Below are positions 1 through 11,140 of a stretch of 64,000 nucleotides of DNA, piece after piece. The position numbers and the translations under genes are program-made. Position 1 is the first letter of the stretch; every line of letters starts with the position of its first letter. The notes under the pieces were generated by a model, which was given only the letters and a program-made list of their open reading frames with translations, ran no database searches and was not told the origin of the DNA. Source of the DNA: Blasia pusilla (Eukaryota > Marchantiophyta > Marchantiopsida > Blasiales); the NCBI GenBank assembly GCA_050084515.1, contig CM114272.1, positions 57,722,001-57,786,000 on the forward strand, written 5' to 3'.

Positions 1-1
1 G

Positions 2-172
2 ACGAGCGGCTATAGTTTTGATTCCGCTCCTCAAATGTGGGTTCTCTTCAAGGAGGTGGAGAGGATTTTGAGGGCAATCAGTGAGCGGGAGGTGAGGCGG
101 GTGAATCACGGGTATTCTTGGCGTTTAGAGGCTTTGAGGTGGGAGATGTTTCAAAGATGCGAGTGGGCATAA
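2..172 (+). CDS. Partial open frame at window edge
   Basis: The frame is open from the window edge to a TAA at 170-172 and would encode 56 residues. It contains an amphipathic, charged stretch (LFKEVERILRAISEREVRR) that could be helical. I do not recognise the family. It may be the 3' end of a gene or of a retroelement gag lying outside the window, or a chance open frame. Confidence 0.25.
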   Translation, partial: TSGYSFDSAPQMWVLFKEVERILRAISEREVRRVNHGYSWRLEALRWEMFQRCEWA

Positions 173-179
173 GAAGCGC

Positions 180-1164
180 CAAAGGCGCAAGGCGTCAGCT
201 TGCTGGCGGGCGTGAGGGCTTGGCAAGTTCATGCTAATCCAATTTAGCATAACTTCTAGGTCATCCATCTGAGTTCTATTCTTCCACAGTGTGCTTATCT
301 GGAGAATTCTTTTGCATGTTATGTTACCAATACACCCACAAGGAAGTGATGGCTAGGTGATGGACCTTGCTGCTTATGGAGATGTTTGAGGGGTGATTTT
401 TGGGTGATACACATTGTGGATGAGTGCATTGGTAAGTGCATTGCACTACTGCGACTATTGTAGAGAGCTTGGTGGGATGGATATATAATAGATTAGCTGG
501 GAGTGACTTAGTGGATGGGCTATTTGCCGAGTGTTGATCTCAAGTGAGATAAGTGGGAGCTTTTCCACAGTTTGGGCATTGTCTAGTGCAAAGCTAGTGG
601 CTTGGGAGAAAGTCATAGTAGTTTGCATGTTTCACCATGACGCATCCATCGACTATTGGGGAGCGTCGTAATGGTAGAAGTGGCGGAAGATTTATACGGA
701 GTGGGCTAGATCTCGAGGGTTTCTACACAAGGAACCACCTGAGCCTCCAATTTTTGTCATTCTAGAGGTAATGTCAGCAGATTTTGAGTTACGCGAGAGG
801 CTACGGAGTGCCACGAGTGTCGCCACACCGTTGTTGTGGGACATGGATGATCGTGATATTTATGGGTCCACGAGGGGACCCTCACAATGAACTCTTGATC
901 TAAGAGAACACCCTTACATTTTAACAAACCCTCTTTTTTTTTCTTCATAAAACGTCTTTTTTTTTTCTTTCATTTCTTTCATCATTTGGAATCTACTAGA
1001 CCACGAAGAAAAACATTGAGAAAACCCATATCTAAACATATATGATTCTTCCCCCTCTGCAAGAAAAAGACTCTTTCTTTTCTCTACACCCCCATATTCC
1101 CGCTCTACAGGAGTGCTAACTAAAAATCTGAAAACTCTTTCTCTATCTTTATAGGATAATCTCT
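180..1164. other. Unassigned flank left of Element A copy A1
   Basis: I see no supported gene here. The stretch has stop codons in all frames, and short G+T-rich segments resemble decayed retroelement sequence. It ends where the terminus of Element A copy A1 begins, with the 9 bp ATAATCTCT immediately outside. The far end of A1 is lost, so this cannot be tested as a target duplication. Confidence 0.4.
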
Positions 1165-1215
1165 GGGGGCTGGTATTCTGGCAGGAGAGAGAAAGAGAGG
1201 AGAGGAAGAGAGGAA
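1165..1215 (+). repeat. Element A terminal inverted repeat, M side (A1)
   Basis: The sequence begins GGGGGCTGGTATTCTGGC and runs into GAGAGAAAGAGAGG-type purine repeats. It matches the terminus at 12,895 and, as reverse complement, the one ending at 55,789. In the complete copy this end directly abuts the target duplication. Confidence 0.85.
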
Positions 1216-1619
1216 GAGAGGAAAGTCTCTCTTAAAAAAAAAGGGCCAAATCCGCCTCCTCTCTTCAAGACTTTTTGACATATTTGAAATTTTTGTTTGC
1301 TTTCAAATTCATGAAATCTTTTGAAGAGAGTAGGTAGTGGTCCACATTCGGGCCTTAAGAAACCTCCTTTTTTCAGAGGGCGAGAAACAAGTAGACATCA
1401 TAAGACCACTACAAACATTTTTCCATCACTCTCCATATGAGCCTAAGTTTTTTCACATTGCGTGTCTCAGTCTACAGTAAGCTGTGCCCAAGGCTATTTT
1501 TTTTGGAGGACCATTGGCAAATAATGTGACCAGAAGTAGCAATCTCATCTCAATGAAAGGTTCAAATAAAGACCAACTTTGTGAAATGTGAACACAGGAG
1601 ACGATAATTAAACCAAAAC

Positions 1620-2750
1620 ATTGTTAGCTGTCTGGAGTAAAGAGAAACTGATGTCCCTTCATTCAGATCCTAAATGTGATAAACCAAGATGCTGCACCCC
1701 TCCCAACCCGTCGGAATTTTACAGGTTCCAACTCTTGCAACCCTTCGGAATCAGCCCCCTTCACTTTTGGTCTACCTGGGAAAGAGTCCGACCACTCAAG
1801 CAGCCAACCTGTCGGAATCCGACAACTTGCGTAGAAATGGTTGAAAAGTTGCAGTGGTCAAAAAGTGAAAAGTTGCAACCCGTCCAAATCACACGGGTTG
1901 AAAAATAAACATTCTGAGTAGCTAGACAAACACAATCCACAAGTCCAAATTTTTTTTTCAGGAAACTTTTACAAACACCATTATCGGTTGAAAAAATCTC
2001 ATCCTTTATTACCTCCAAGGGAACCTCGGAAATGTACATTTGATCTAGTCTATGATTTCTTCAGCCTCGTCATTTACAAATTTACTCCTAACTCTCCTAG
2101 GTTCCTGTACAAAAGGAATGTCTTGGGATACAAGTGGCTCCTCTGGCCGATTGTAGACGGGGATAAAAAATGTTGGCGAATTTGAGAGCCTTGGGCCCCC
2201 CCTAGGTACACCATAACCGTCCCATGTAACCTGATTTGAGTCCCACCGCCTTCCTCGGCAGTATATCTTGTACACTCTGCAATGTGACACCCATCCAGTA
2301 TCAATATGTGCTCCGTCCTTGGAAATACCATGATGGCAATCCCACAGGTAGTAGGAATCCAACACGTCTGAGAGAAGAGAAGAAGCCTATGCCTTGTTTG
2401 ATGATACTAGGGGAAGGTGCCAATGTGAAGAAGCCCGCCAGAATGCCTCTTAAGTTGGACCAACAGGTAAAGAGTCCGATCACTCACGCAGCCAACCTGT
2501 CGGAATCCGACAGGTTGCCTAGAAGTGGTTAAAAAGGTGCAGTGGTCAAAAAGTGAAAAGTTGCAAGCCGTGGAAATCCGACGGGTTGCAAAATAGAAGT
2601 CCTCGGAATACATAGACGATCACATTCGAAAAGACATAAAAGATATTCAGCAAACTTTTAGAAACACCACCATCATCCGAAAAAATCTTGTCCTTTATAA
2701 CATCCGAAAGAAGCTCGGAACTGTACATTTCATCTATTCCATGAATTCTT
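1620..2750 (-). repeat. Duplicated 3' non-coding module of Element A (A1)
   Basis: Two related modules lie downstream of the M stop codon, at about 2,045-2,750 and 1,620-2,044. Each starts with a short segment ending in a DEAEEIID-type reading and passes through the motif AAATGTACA. Each carries two palindromes of the CAACCCGTCGG...TTGC family and ends in a segment with GGATTCCTACTACCTG. The same doubled arrangement occurs in A3 and A5, so it predates their dispersal. Confidence 0.65.
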
Positions 2751-3333
2751 TTGCCCTCGTCATCAAATAAATCCCCACTCCAAATGTTGCAGTCAAGCTG
2801 GGTCCTTGAGTTCTTTGAACTCACTCGTCATTGTCTGAGAGCTCTTGCAAAATTACTTTCGGCCTTGCCCTCCCGATTTTCAGAATCGTTGGAAGTGACG
2901 ATGGTGTCACTACCAATGGTGGGTCTGGAACCGGAGCTCTCGGCTTCGGAGGAAAGTTGTACGTCCCAACTAGCCTGTCCTAATCTGCCTTTGCCTCCTT
3001 GCAAAGGTCAAACAGTTGCTGCCTTCCCTCAAGGCAGAGAATGTTCCTGCCACTCTGCCAGGCCCCCTTGATACTCGCCCCTGAAAGGCCCACTAAGTCA
3101 AACACCAAGTCACCCGGCCTTGAGCAGAGCTCAATGAGTGTTTGCATCAGGGCTGGCGACTTTTCCCTTCCTCCAAGTAGTGGGGTACCGTCTTGCATGA
3201 AAATACCCGGGGGGGAATTACATAAACTATCTAAGCTGTACCCATCGGAGCATGGATCCACAGGATCCTGGATCTTAAACACCTGGAAGTTGTGCTCGGG
3301 CCGAACGAAGCAGTAAACATAGGAGTGGTCCAT

Positions 3334-3795
3334 CTGTAAAGAAGCACGTTGGAAACAATGTCAGCAACCACGCCACTGGTCTACTCTCAGTATGGTGAAC
3401 CCTAGAGAACTTCTTTATAATACTAACATTGGAGCAACTTGTCGGAGTTCGACGGGTTGTTTTTGTCCATGAGCAACCCGTCGGAAGGCGGCGAGGTTCT
3501 TTGGCCAAAGCACCCATGGTTGGCTAAGAGCAACTGCCGCTTTCAGGCGGGTTGCATCATTCCAATCCACAGGAAAACGCGTACCACCGCAACCCGCCCG
3601 GAACAAGGCGGGTTGCAAAGCAATGCGTTTTCCATGTGTTTCTGGGAAAGATGCAACCCATCGGAAAGCGACGGGTTGCTCTCAACCAACCATGGGCTGC
3701 TCTAAGTTAGCAACGTATCGCCTTCCGACGGGTTGCTCATGGACAAAAACAATCCGTCGGAGAAATACAATCTGGGGACAGGAATAGAGCCTTAC
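3334..3795 (-). repeat. M intron 3 with palindrome series (A1)
   Basis: This intron is bounded by GTAAGG and TTTACAG (on the minus strand). It carries about six palindromes of the form CAACCCGTCGG...CCGACGGGTTG, some imperfect, at roughly 45-65 bp spacing. The flanking exons have none. Confidence 0.75.
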
Positions 3796-5826
3796 CCGAA
3801 TTTGACTCGTCGCGGATCGGAGTGGGTACTCGTTCTTGATGATCCACGATTGCGCCGTCCTCCACTTCAACGACCTCTTGACGCACGGGAGGTTGAAAAG
3901 CTCGTCCTTGCTCCCTCCTGTCAAAACTAAGAAATAGCCCCTGTCACTGAGATAAGCGTCTGCAAAGGAAAACAGGAGCGCGATCTGGTCATAAGAAAGG
4001 GGGACATTCCAATGTGGGACCCTGTCAGACGGATTCTTGTCCCACAAGTGCAACCCTGAGGGCAAATCAGCGACCAAGAGATCCACCGCCACCTCTTCGA
4101 CCACCCCATGGACCGTACAGGGAGCTTGCCCGTTTCGTTGAAACTTCCATCCCAGCGTTGTCAATTTCTTGATGGCGGGTGTCGACGCTTGGGAACTGAA
4201 ACTTTTCAGCTCATCCAGTAGATTCGTGAAGTGAAGGATGACGCTTTTCCGGGTCGTTGTTTCTCTATGTCTTCCCAAGGATGATGAATTGTATTCCACA
4301 TCATGGTCTGCTCCTTGTGACAACCCTGATGCCTCTTGCTTCCGCTTCTCCCAAGTCTGCGGTCGGCTTGTTGGGGTCTCTATGATGGGGTTTTTTTCGC
4401 GGAGGACCTGGTCCGACCCTCTCTCCCCGCTTGCCCGGACGATTCCGGCTCTGGCCTTGAATCTTCAGCCTCTCTTTGGGAAGACTTGGCCTCAAAATTC
4501 TTCGATCCCCTCGCCTTGCCTTTGAGATCCGCTACAAATTTATCTTTGGCTGTGTGGACCTTGGAAGCCAACTCCGTTGTCTCGAGGGCTTGCTCTTCTG
4601 CATCTCCTTCGAAAAAGTCTTCAGGCTGCACAAAATTGGGGATTTCGTCCCTACCTGCGGCCACTGCATCATAAAGCAGGCGTAGATCTTTCTCGGTAAT
4701 GTCCTCAGGGTCGTTGAAGTCCACCCAAATTGGGCAATTCTCCTCCTCCCAATCAGACATGCTTTGAGCCATCACCGTGTCGTACATGGAAAATGTCTCT
4801 CCATCAGGCGGAGAAGCCCACAATTTGCAGGTTGCCGGTATTTTTTGCCATGTACCTGCATTCTTACAATGGACGAGGTACCTGAACACCATGCGTTGGG
4901 CAGCTCTTAGTCAAGATGCATCGGCCGCCTGCTCCTAAAGATCTTGCTTCTTCTTTGCGAAATCCCTTTTTTTCGCCTCGATTTCTTCGTCAAGGTGTGC
5001 ATGAGGGAGGATGCAATCCTTGAACATCGTCCTGAAACCTGGGTTTTTTATGGGCTTGTCCTGGATGTCATCGAGCCAAAGTTTGAAATCATCAGCACTC
5101 TCCACGTTTGCTTCCTCCGGAAGTGGCTCTATTCTTTTCAGCTCCGCTTGGAGACCGTCGAGCATGGACTTCCCGAGAAGCCGCAACGCGTCCCAAAATG
5201 ACCATTCGCGGAGCCAGTGGGAGATCACTGGATCAGAGACACCCGGAGGATGGTGTGCCGCCTTCTTTTGGGCCTCTGTGCCCTCGAGACTGATTTTCAT
5301 CAGTCGTATTCTCCTAAATTCGCTTATTCCAGACAAGGAAAATCGATGCACGCGATCGAGAGACACTTTCTCCCCAATCCGACCTTGCGGATCTTCATCC
5401 CTTTTCCGCTGGCGCTTGATTATCGCCTTCAGCTCCTTGTAGAAATCAGGTCCAAGTTCGGGGTTGAGAATGGGGATGTAGCGCTGCATCTTGCTTGCCG
5501 TGTACTTCGTAGTTGCAGATACTGCAGCTTGGATGAATTTTGCACGCTCAGACACAAATACTTTCTCCCTCCGCTCTAGCTCCAATGCAGCGCTCTTCTT
5601 GGCGGCCTGTATCTTCGACCAGCAAAGGATTGTCACGGCTGCATCTTGGGAAATAAATTTATTTGCCCAAGTCTTCTTTTTGATTTGTGCACCCTTTGCC
5701 AGCATCTCATTTACAAGGGCGTCGCCCAAGAACCCCTTGTACTCTGCCGGGTGCGTCGTTAGCACTTTCTTCACCCGATCGTAATCGTGGATCAAGTGGT
5801 GGGTGACATTCCCCTCCGATACAATC

Positions 5827-6517
5827 CTGCACATCCAAACTCAATATAAGAAATTTTGTAAGGTACATGGGTTCTTGCAACCCGTCGGACTCCGACAAGT
5901 CGTCACAGCTCATGGTCGGATTGTAGCAACGAGTTAAATTTTGCAACCCATCGGAGTCCCACGGATTGCATTCAGATTTGTGATTGCCTGGTTTCAACCC
6001 GTCGGACTCCAACGGGTTGTCATATAGTCCGTATTTACATAGTGGTTACCGCGAAAAAAGTGAACATATCAACCCGTCGGAGTCCGACAGGTTGCGCAAT
6101 TTCAATGAAAGCTGCAATTTGATGCCAAAAATGTAGCTCCCAACTTCCGAATGCAACCTTTCGGACTCCGACGAGTTGCTTTCTTAAAAAAACATCCAAA
6201 AAATACGGCGATTCAAGCAACTCGTCGGACTCCGACGAGTTGCTTTCTTCAAAATACATCCAAAGAATGCGGCCACTCGAGCAACTCGTCGGACTCCGAC
6301 GAGTTGCTTTGGGCCAAAAACATCCTAAACATGTGGTCAGTCAAACAACTCGTCGCTGTCCGACGAGTTTCTTTCGGCCAAAAACATCCTAAACCAGTGA
6401 TGAGTCGAGCAACTCGTCGTAGTCCGACGAGTTGCTTTCGGCCAAAAACATCCCAAAAATAGTGGCGACTCAAACAACTTGTCGGAGTTCGATGGTTTGC
6501 AGCAAGAAGAAACTTAC
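5827..6517 (-). repeat. M intron 2 with palindrome array (A1)
   Basis: Donor GTAAGT and acceptor TGTGCAG bound this intron. It carries about ten palindromes. The six between about 6,150 and 6,485 are spaced roughly 63 bp apart and are mostly the AACTCGTCGG...CCGACGAGTT variant; those nearer the acceptor are mostly the CCCGT...ACGGG variant. The spacer between palindromes is itself repeated (a GGCCAAAAACATCC-like segment), so this is a tandem array of whole units. Confidence 0.85.
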
Positions 6518-7459
6518 GTGTTCATGGCATGCATGGCCATCTCCACCGTCGCCATGTGATGAGGGTATGGATGTAGCACCACGTACTGCCTTCACGCAAA
6601 AATGTGCCTCCAATGAGTTTGGGCGCTCCTCTACAAACTTTGTCCACGCAATGAACATGTGATTTCCATCCCAGATGAAGAAATATAGGTTCCTCATCCA
6701 GCTGAATTCCGTCCCCTCTATCGGCCCTTCTGAATTCTTGATCTCTCATCCTCCAGAATGTGTCGAGCGATTCCAAGTCCTCCTCCGTAACCAGCGCTTG
6801 GGTTCCATGGTCATTGTAAGGCTGAACATAGAACGGAGGGAAGCTGTCGACGTAGGATGCTGTCTCCGCCGATTGTTTGAGCTTCGCAATATCCTCGTCA
6901 GACTGAATTTTGCGGACGTACTCCATGGTCCGCAATCGGCAGAGTGGAATTTGCGCTATATTGATTGTGTCCCCGGACTTCATCGGGGACATTTCCCGCA
7001 TCTCAACACTTTCGGTTGGACGGCCAGGGCTTTCTTCAATGGCTATTGCTTTTTCCCTCCGAGCTTTATCCAATTCTGCTCTCCTCACCGACGCGTCCAG
7101 ACGCTTCTTTTCTCGGTTTTCGTCAGCGACCCCTTTCTTCAAGGCCTACGACGCCTCAGCCTATGCGTTCTGTTTATCGAGCCCCTCCTGTATACGTTTT
7201 GCAAGAAGCTCCTGGTTGTGCATCTCTGCTTCCCTTTCCCGCTCCTCGATTTCTTGCTGCCTTATCTCATTGGCCGAACGAGGCCCTGGAGATGGTGACG
7301 CAGGAGTCCTCATGGACTTGGGAGTGAAGTTCCCAACCTTGTTTGCTTGAGATTTTTTCCTCGTCATTTTTCCCGGAAATGCCTCCACCTATGTGTACAA
7401 TGAATCGCTTGATGAGTCCCCTTGCTGATGTCGTGATGAGTCGCCTTGATGGGTAGCTC

Positions 7460-7572
7460 GAATCGTCTCACGATCGTTCGCTCGAATCGTCTCGCGATCG
7501 TTCGCTCGAATCATCTTGCGATCGTTCGCTCGAATCGTCTCGCGATCGTTCACTCGAATCGTCTCGCAATGA
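7460..7572 (-). repeat. 24-bp tandem repeat in M 5' leader (A1)
   Basis: A 24-bp unit (GAATCGTCTCGCGATCGTTC followed by GCTC on the + strand) is repeated about four and a half times between the TATA box and the start codon. A5 has a single related unit near 48,850, so the expansion is specific to this copy. Confidence 0.8.
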
Positions 7573-7670
7573 GTCGCCGTGTAAAGCGCCCCTTGGTATC
7601 TGGTCAATTGCTGCACGGGAGAGCAATTGAGATCGCCAAATGAAAAACCGGAAATGAGCGATTTCTCCCC

Positions 7671-7678
7671 TATTTATA
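7671..7678 (-). promoter_or_regulatory. TATA box of gene M (A1)
   Basis: On the minus strand this reads TATAAATA, about 305 bp upstream of the M start codon. The same box with the same flank (AAAAGTATAAATAGG) precedes M in A2, A4 and A5, which supports a real core promoter. Confidence 0.75.
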
Positions 7679-7930
7679 CTTTTCAAGCCGTTGGGCTGAC
7701 CGTTGGGTCGCATCGTACTTCGACGGCGACGTGCCGGCCGTTACGGAAGTCTGGACGTGAAAAACACCAACCCGACGGCTTTGACGGGTTGCACGCTTCC
7801 CGAGGGTTTAAGGCATCCATCCTCATGGCAACCCGTCGGAGTCCGACAGGTTGCGCGCCTCAGCAATCCTAGGACAAGAACGCGAGGTGCCCGAGCAACC
7901 CGTCGAGAGACAGACAGGTTGCGCGCAACC

Positions 7931-9698
7931 CACTCTTGCCAATGGAAAGCATCCGACCTTTCCCTCTCCGGTTGAACCTCTCCACCCCAGAACACTTCCC
8001 GTATAGGAATCCACCCAGGTCGTGCATTTTCTGCCATGAACCCATAAATTTCCGGAGGTGGCCTTTTGTTTTCCTTCACCACCTCGAATAAGAGTATCTT
8101 CAAACTGCCAACGTCTTCTGCCTTTACTTCACAGACAAATATAGTTTTGAGTCCCTTCTCCACATGGTCATAAACGTGAGCATCCATCGTCAACCATCCG
8201 TTCAGCACTCTGTAGCAAATATCAAAGCTTACCCAGCTGCCGTAAAGATCTTCCCCTTCCCTCATTCGATCTATAAGATCGAGGCCACTCGACGGACCTG
8301 TGGTTGACATTTTGAAGACATAGGCCTGGATCCTCGCCTCCTTGGCCCATGAACGCCATCTTGAATGAATGGAAATCTAGAGTTGGCCTTGATTAGCGAT
8401 GGCACCCATTTTCGGCCGTCTTTCCATCGAACCCGTATTTTGTGACAAATTCGAAGCGATCGGGATCAGCGAAATGCGAGATTTTCCCAGAGTTGTTTCT
8501 CCTCAGCCGCCGTGATCTCGCCCTGTCCAGGGATTCCAAGCAGTTGATCACAAATTTGTGATGCTGTTGTGAGCTTGATCACTCCGGGCTTTGAACTCGG
8601 AGAGTTTCTGTAGACCTCGGCAACTTTCTTCGCCACATCCTCCTTGATGTGTCTCAGAATTGCATCGGTCACAGGATGAGTGTGGGAGCCAACATGAACT
8701 GCCAGCCTTGTGTACTCTGACGTGGAGCCCAAGTCGTGGACAATGAAAAAGATGTATGCAGGACATGCTCCAACGTAGAAGGGCGATGCTTGACAATGAG
8801 GACATCGATGGCCTCCCGGTTGTATGGTGGCACCGACCTCGTATGGAGTTTCTGCATTCTTGGGGGGGGATTGCGACGTATTGACTCGCCCGTTGCGCTC
8901 TAGATACGCGCATGTTGGACTTCTACACTCCAAGGCTCCAAGGAATTGGCGGCGGGAGACAATCCAAGGACCATCTCGAATTAAAGCACTAGTCGGTTGA
9001 AGCCTGCACCATCGATGACAATCAGACTTTCTGTCCATACCCTTCAGGCATCCTCCATCTTTCTTTTGAGCAAGAGCAGCAAGTGGAGGCAACTCAAAAA
9101 TGCGATTACCATAAATGCGTGGCGGCGGCTAAATGTCGACAAGAATGTGCTTGAACATTTTCAAGGCCAGAGACGATAGAAAACTATTGCCTGATACTCG
9201 CAAGAGAAACGAGTAGGCGGACAGAGGGCCCGGTTGGTGTCCGACAGATCCACTGAGGTTGATAACATCCAGAATCTCTTCAAGTTGGACAACATTGTTA
9301 CGAGCGTGTGAAGTTGGAGTCGAAGCCGTATCTACTAAGCTAGGAGTTGCAAACGTAGAGCTCGGTGCACTAGGAAATTCTCGACCGTCTACTTGGGAAA
9401 CAGAGGAATTCAGGGTCAAGCCGTAAACTCTGTATTGACCATTTGCTATAGGTAGAAGATTCCATACTTTACGGTCAGAAATCACTAGCTCGACTGTCTC
9501 ACCTATAATGTCCTCCGTACCGTCCACCCTAACATCCTTGGATACAAAGATGGTTCCAATTTGGAGAAGAAATCGAATAGAGAGAAAATTTTCATCCACT
9601 GCTATGAAAGTCCCCTCACGAGCTTGCGGTCGAACGATTTCTGATTGAGGAAGGGCCGCTAGATGACTGCCACAAGTGAGCTTCATGTAATTATCCAT
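7931..9698 (-). pseudogene. Element A gene T, Mutator-like transposase (A2, 5' part)
   Basis: The start at 9,698 (MDNYMKLTCGSHL) is shared with A5. Exon 1 runs to about 9,202. Its donor is GCGAGT here and GTGAGT in A5, so this copy has a GC donor or a mutated one. The next exon holds a Cys/His-rich segment (GGHRCPHC...GACPAY...VGSHTHPV), plausibly zinc-binding. After a 2-nt deletion frameshift near 8,468 comes the DDE-like core: GSWVSFDICYRVLNGWL (first Asp) and GFMAENARPGW, where A5 has ADNAQ, so the second Asp is Glu here. The frame ends at the chimeric junction, losing the helical and SWIM parts. Family assignment rests on comparison with A5. A KDZ/Zisupton-type transposase is an alternative, though those usually make 8-bp duplications. 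Confidence 0.7.
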
Positions 9699-9750
9699 TC
9701 CTCGAAGATTCCAACGGGAGGAGACTGAGAATGAGAATGAGAATGTTTAA

Positions 9751-9756
9751 TTTATA
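9751..9756 (-). promoter_or_regulatory. TATA box of gene T (A2)
   Basis: On the minus strand the sequence reads ACTATAAATTAAAC, about 53-58 bp upstream of the T start codon. The same sequence precedes T in A5. It is followed by a short GA/TC-rich leader, so the T leader would be only about 25-30 nt. Confidence 0.65.
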
Positions 9757-9844
9757 GTGAATAGGAACTCAGATTCTCCCGACAAAATTTGACTGACAAG
9801 ATGAAGTTTGGTAGGTGAAAATGTCTGACATAATGGATTGAATT

Positions 9845-10850
9845 CTCTTGCAACCTATCAGAGTCAGGTGGGTTACAGAATTTGGGAATCAGAGACGTGG
9901 GTTGCGAAGCATACTTCATTTTGTTGGAACCCGTCGGAGTCCGTTGGGTTGGTACCCCCTTCTTGCCGACCGAAGACCTTTTGAGGCAATTTTGCTAGCA
10001 TCAAACACAAGATATCGCTTGCTTATGCTAGGGCAACCAATCGTTGGGGACTTTTGCGGGATTGTCCAACTCAGGGTACATCTTGTGACCCGTCGGATTG
10101 CAATGGGTTTCCTCGGAACAATACGTTGTCGCATTGTTTCCCGAGGGATAGGAAAGCGTGCAACCTGTCAATAACCGACGGGTTGCCCTGGTACCTCGCC
10201 TATTAACCCAAGATAAGCGAAGCCTGCAACCCGTCGGCTTCGGACGGGTTGCACGCTTCTGCCTCACCTTGTAACGCAAACATGAACGAAGCTGGCAACC
10301 GCTCTCCAACGAGTTGCGCGGGTACCGCGCCTTCTTGCCCGAAGACGGCGGAGGCGCGCAACGCGTTGGCCTCAAATGGGTTGCGCAATTATCTCACGGT
10401 GTAACACTTACATTAAGGAAGCGTGCAAACTGTCTATTTCCAACGAGTTCCGCGGGTGCCGCACCTTCTTGCCCAAATACGGCGAGGCGTGCAACCCGTC
10501 GACCTCAAACGGGTTGCGCAAGGGCCTCGCCTTGTTTCGCTTACATGAAGGAAGCGTGCAACCTCTCGACCTCTGATGAGTTTCTTGGGAAGCCCGCATT
10601 GTTATCCCTTGACGAGGGAAGCGTGCAACCCAACGGGTTGCGCAGGTACCTCGCGTTCTTGTCCGAAGATGGTGGAGGCGCGCAACCTGTCGGTCTCTGA
10701 CGGGTTGCTCGGGCACCTCGCATTCTTGTCCCAGGACGGCCAAGGCGCGCAACGTGTCGAACTCCAACGGGTTGCCACGAGGACGGATGCCTTAAACCCT
10801 CGGGAAGCGTGTAACCCGTCGAAGCCGTCGGGTTGGTGTTTTTATGGTCC
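9845..10850. repeat. Bidirectional spacer with palindrome array (A2)
   Basis: This is the region between the divergent T and M genes. It contains about twelve to fourteen palindromes around CAACCCGTCGG...ACGGGTTG, spaced roughly 55-70 bp. Several have longer outer arms, for example GAAGC...GCTTC around the unit at about 10,219-10,259 and GAGGC...GCCTC around the one near 10,485-10,532. The units also share CTTGTCC-type and TACCTCGC-type linkers, so they look like a degenerate tandem series. Confidence 0.82.
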
Positions 10851-10925
10851 AGACTTCCGTAACGGCCGGCACGTCGCTGTCGGAAGGACGATGCGACCCA
10901 ACGGTGAGCCCAACGGCTCGAAAAG

Positions 10926-10933
10926 TATAAATA
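10926..10933 (+). promoter_or_regulatory. TATA box of gene M (A2)
   Basis: TATAAATA lies 215 bp upstream of the M start at 11,141. It is flanked upstream by CCCAACGG...CCCAACGGCTCG, which is conserved at this position in the other copies. About 1.17 kb separates it from the T TATA box. Confidence 0.78.
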
Positions 10934-11140
10934 GGGGAGAAATCGCTCACTTTCGGTTTTTCATTTCTCGATCTCAATTGCTCTCCCGCGCAGCAGTTGA
11001 CCAGATACCAAGGGGCGCTTTACACGGCAATTCATCGCGAGACGATTCGAGCTACCCATCAAGGCAACTCATCTCGACGTCAGCAAGGCGACGCATCAAG
11101 CGATTCATTGTGCACATAGGTCGAGGCATTTCCGGGAAAA

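Larger units (their letters stand above)
2821..7367 (-). pseudogene. Element A gene M, methyltransferase-fold protein (A1, decayed)
   Basis: The start at 7,365-7,367 (MTRKKSQ) is conserved in three copies. Exon 1 is a Lys/Glu/Arg-rich, probably coiled-coil segment. Exon 3 spans 3,796-5,826 and exon 4 spans 2,821-3,333, with introns at 5,827-6,517 and 3,334-3,795 showing GT...AG ends. Near 4,057-4,068 the protein reads VDLLVADLPSG, which matches the position of motif IV (DPPY) of N4/N6 DNA methyltransferases. Exon 4 carries KSPALMQTLIELC, then RPGDLVFDLVGLSGAS, the motif X/I region with its D-x-x-G-x-x-G pattern, and then ILCLEG. Damage: TAG stops at 7,146-7,148 and 4,935-4,937, a 13-bp deletion near 4,385 that shifts frame, a stop near 2,980, and an in-frame deletion fusing exons 1 and 2 at about 6,965. 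Fold assignment is by motif order; activity is doubtful because DPPY is DLPS. Confidence 0.75.
1165..7928 (-). mobile_element. Element A copy A1 (M-gene half only)
   Basis: This is a truncated copy of the Element A transposon defined by the complete copy at 43,324-55,789. It begins with the M-side terminus (GGGGGCTGGTATTCTGGC, then GA-rich sequence). It contains the 3' non-coding region, the whole leftward M gene, the M TATA box, and three spacer palindromes. At about 7,926-7,931 it breaks off and joins the T gene of copy A2, which lies in the opposite orientation. Its own T half is missing, so it could not move without help. Confidence 0.88.

Noticed and set aside
6150-6480. A CRISPR array, suggested by regularly spaced palindromic repeats
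   Set aside because: The linkers are themselves repeated and not unique spacers, the array lies in a spliceosomal intron of a eukaryotic transposon, and there are no cas genes.
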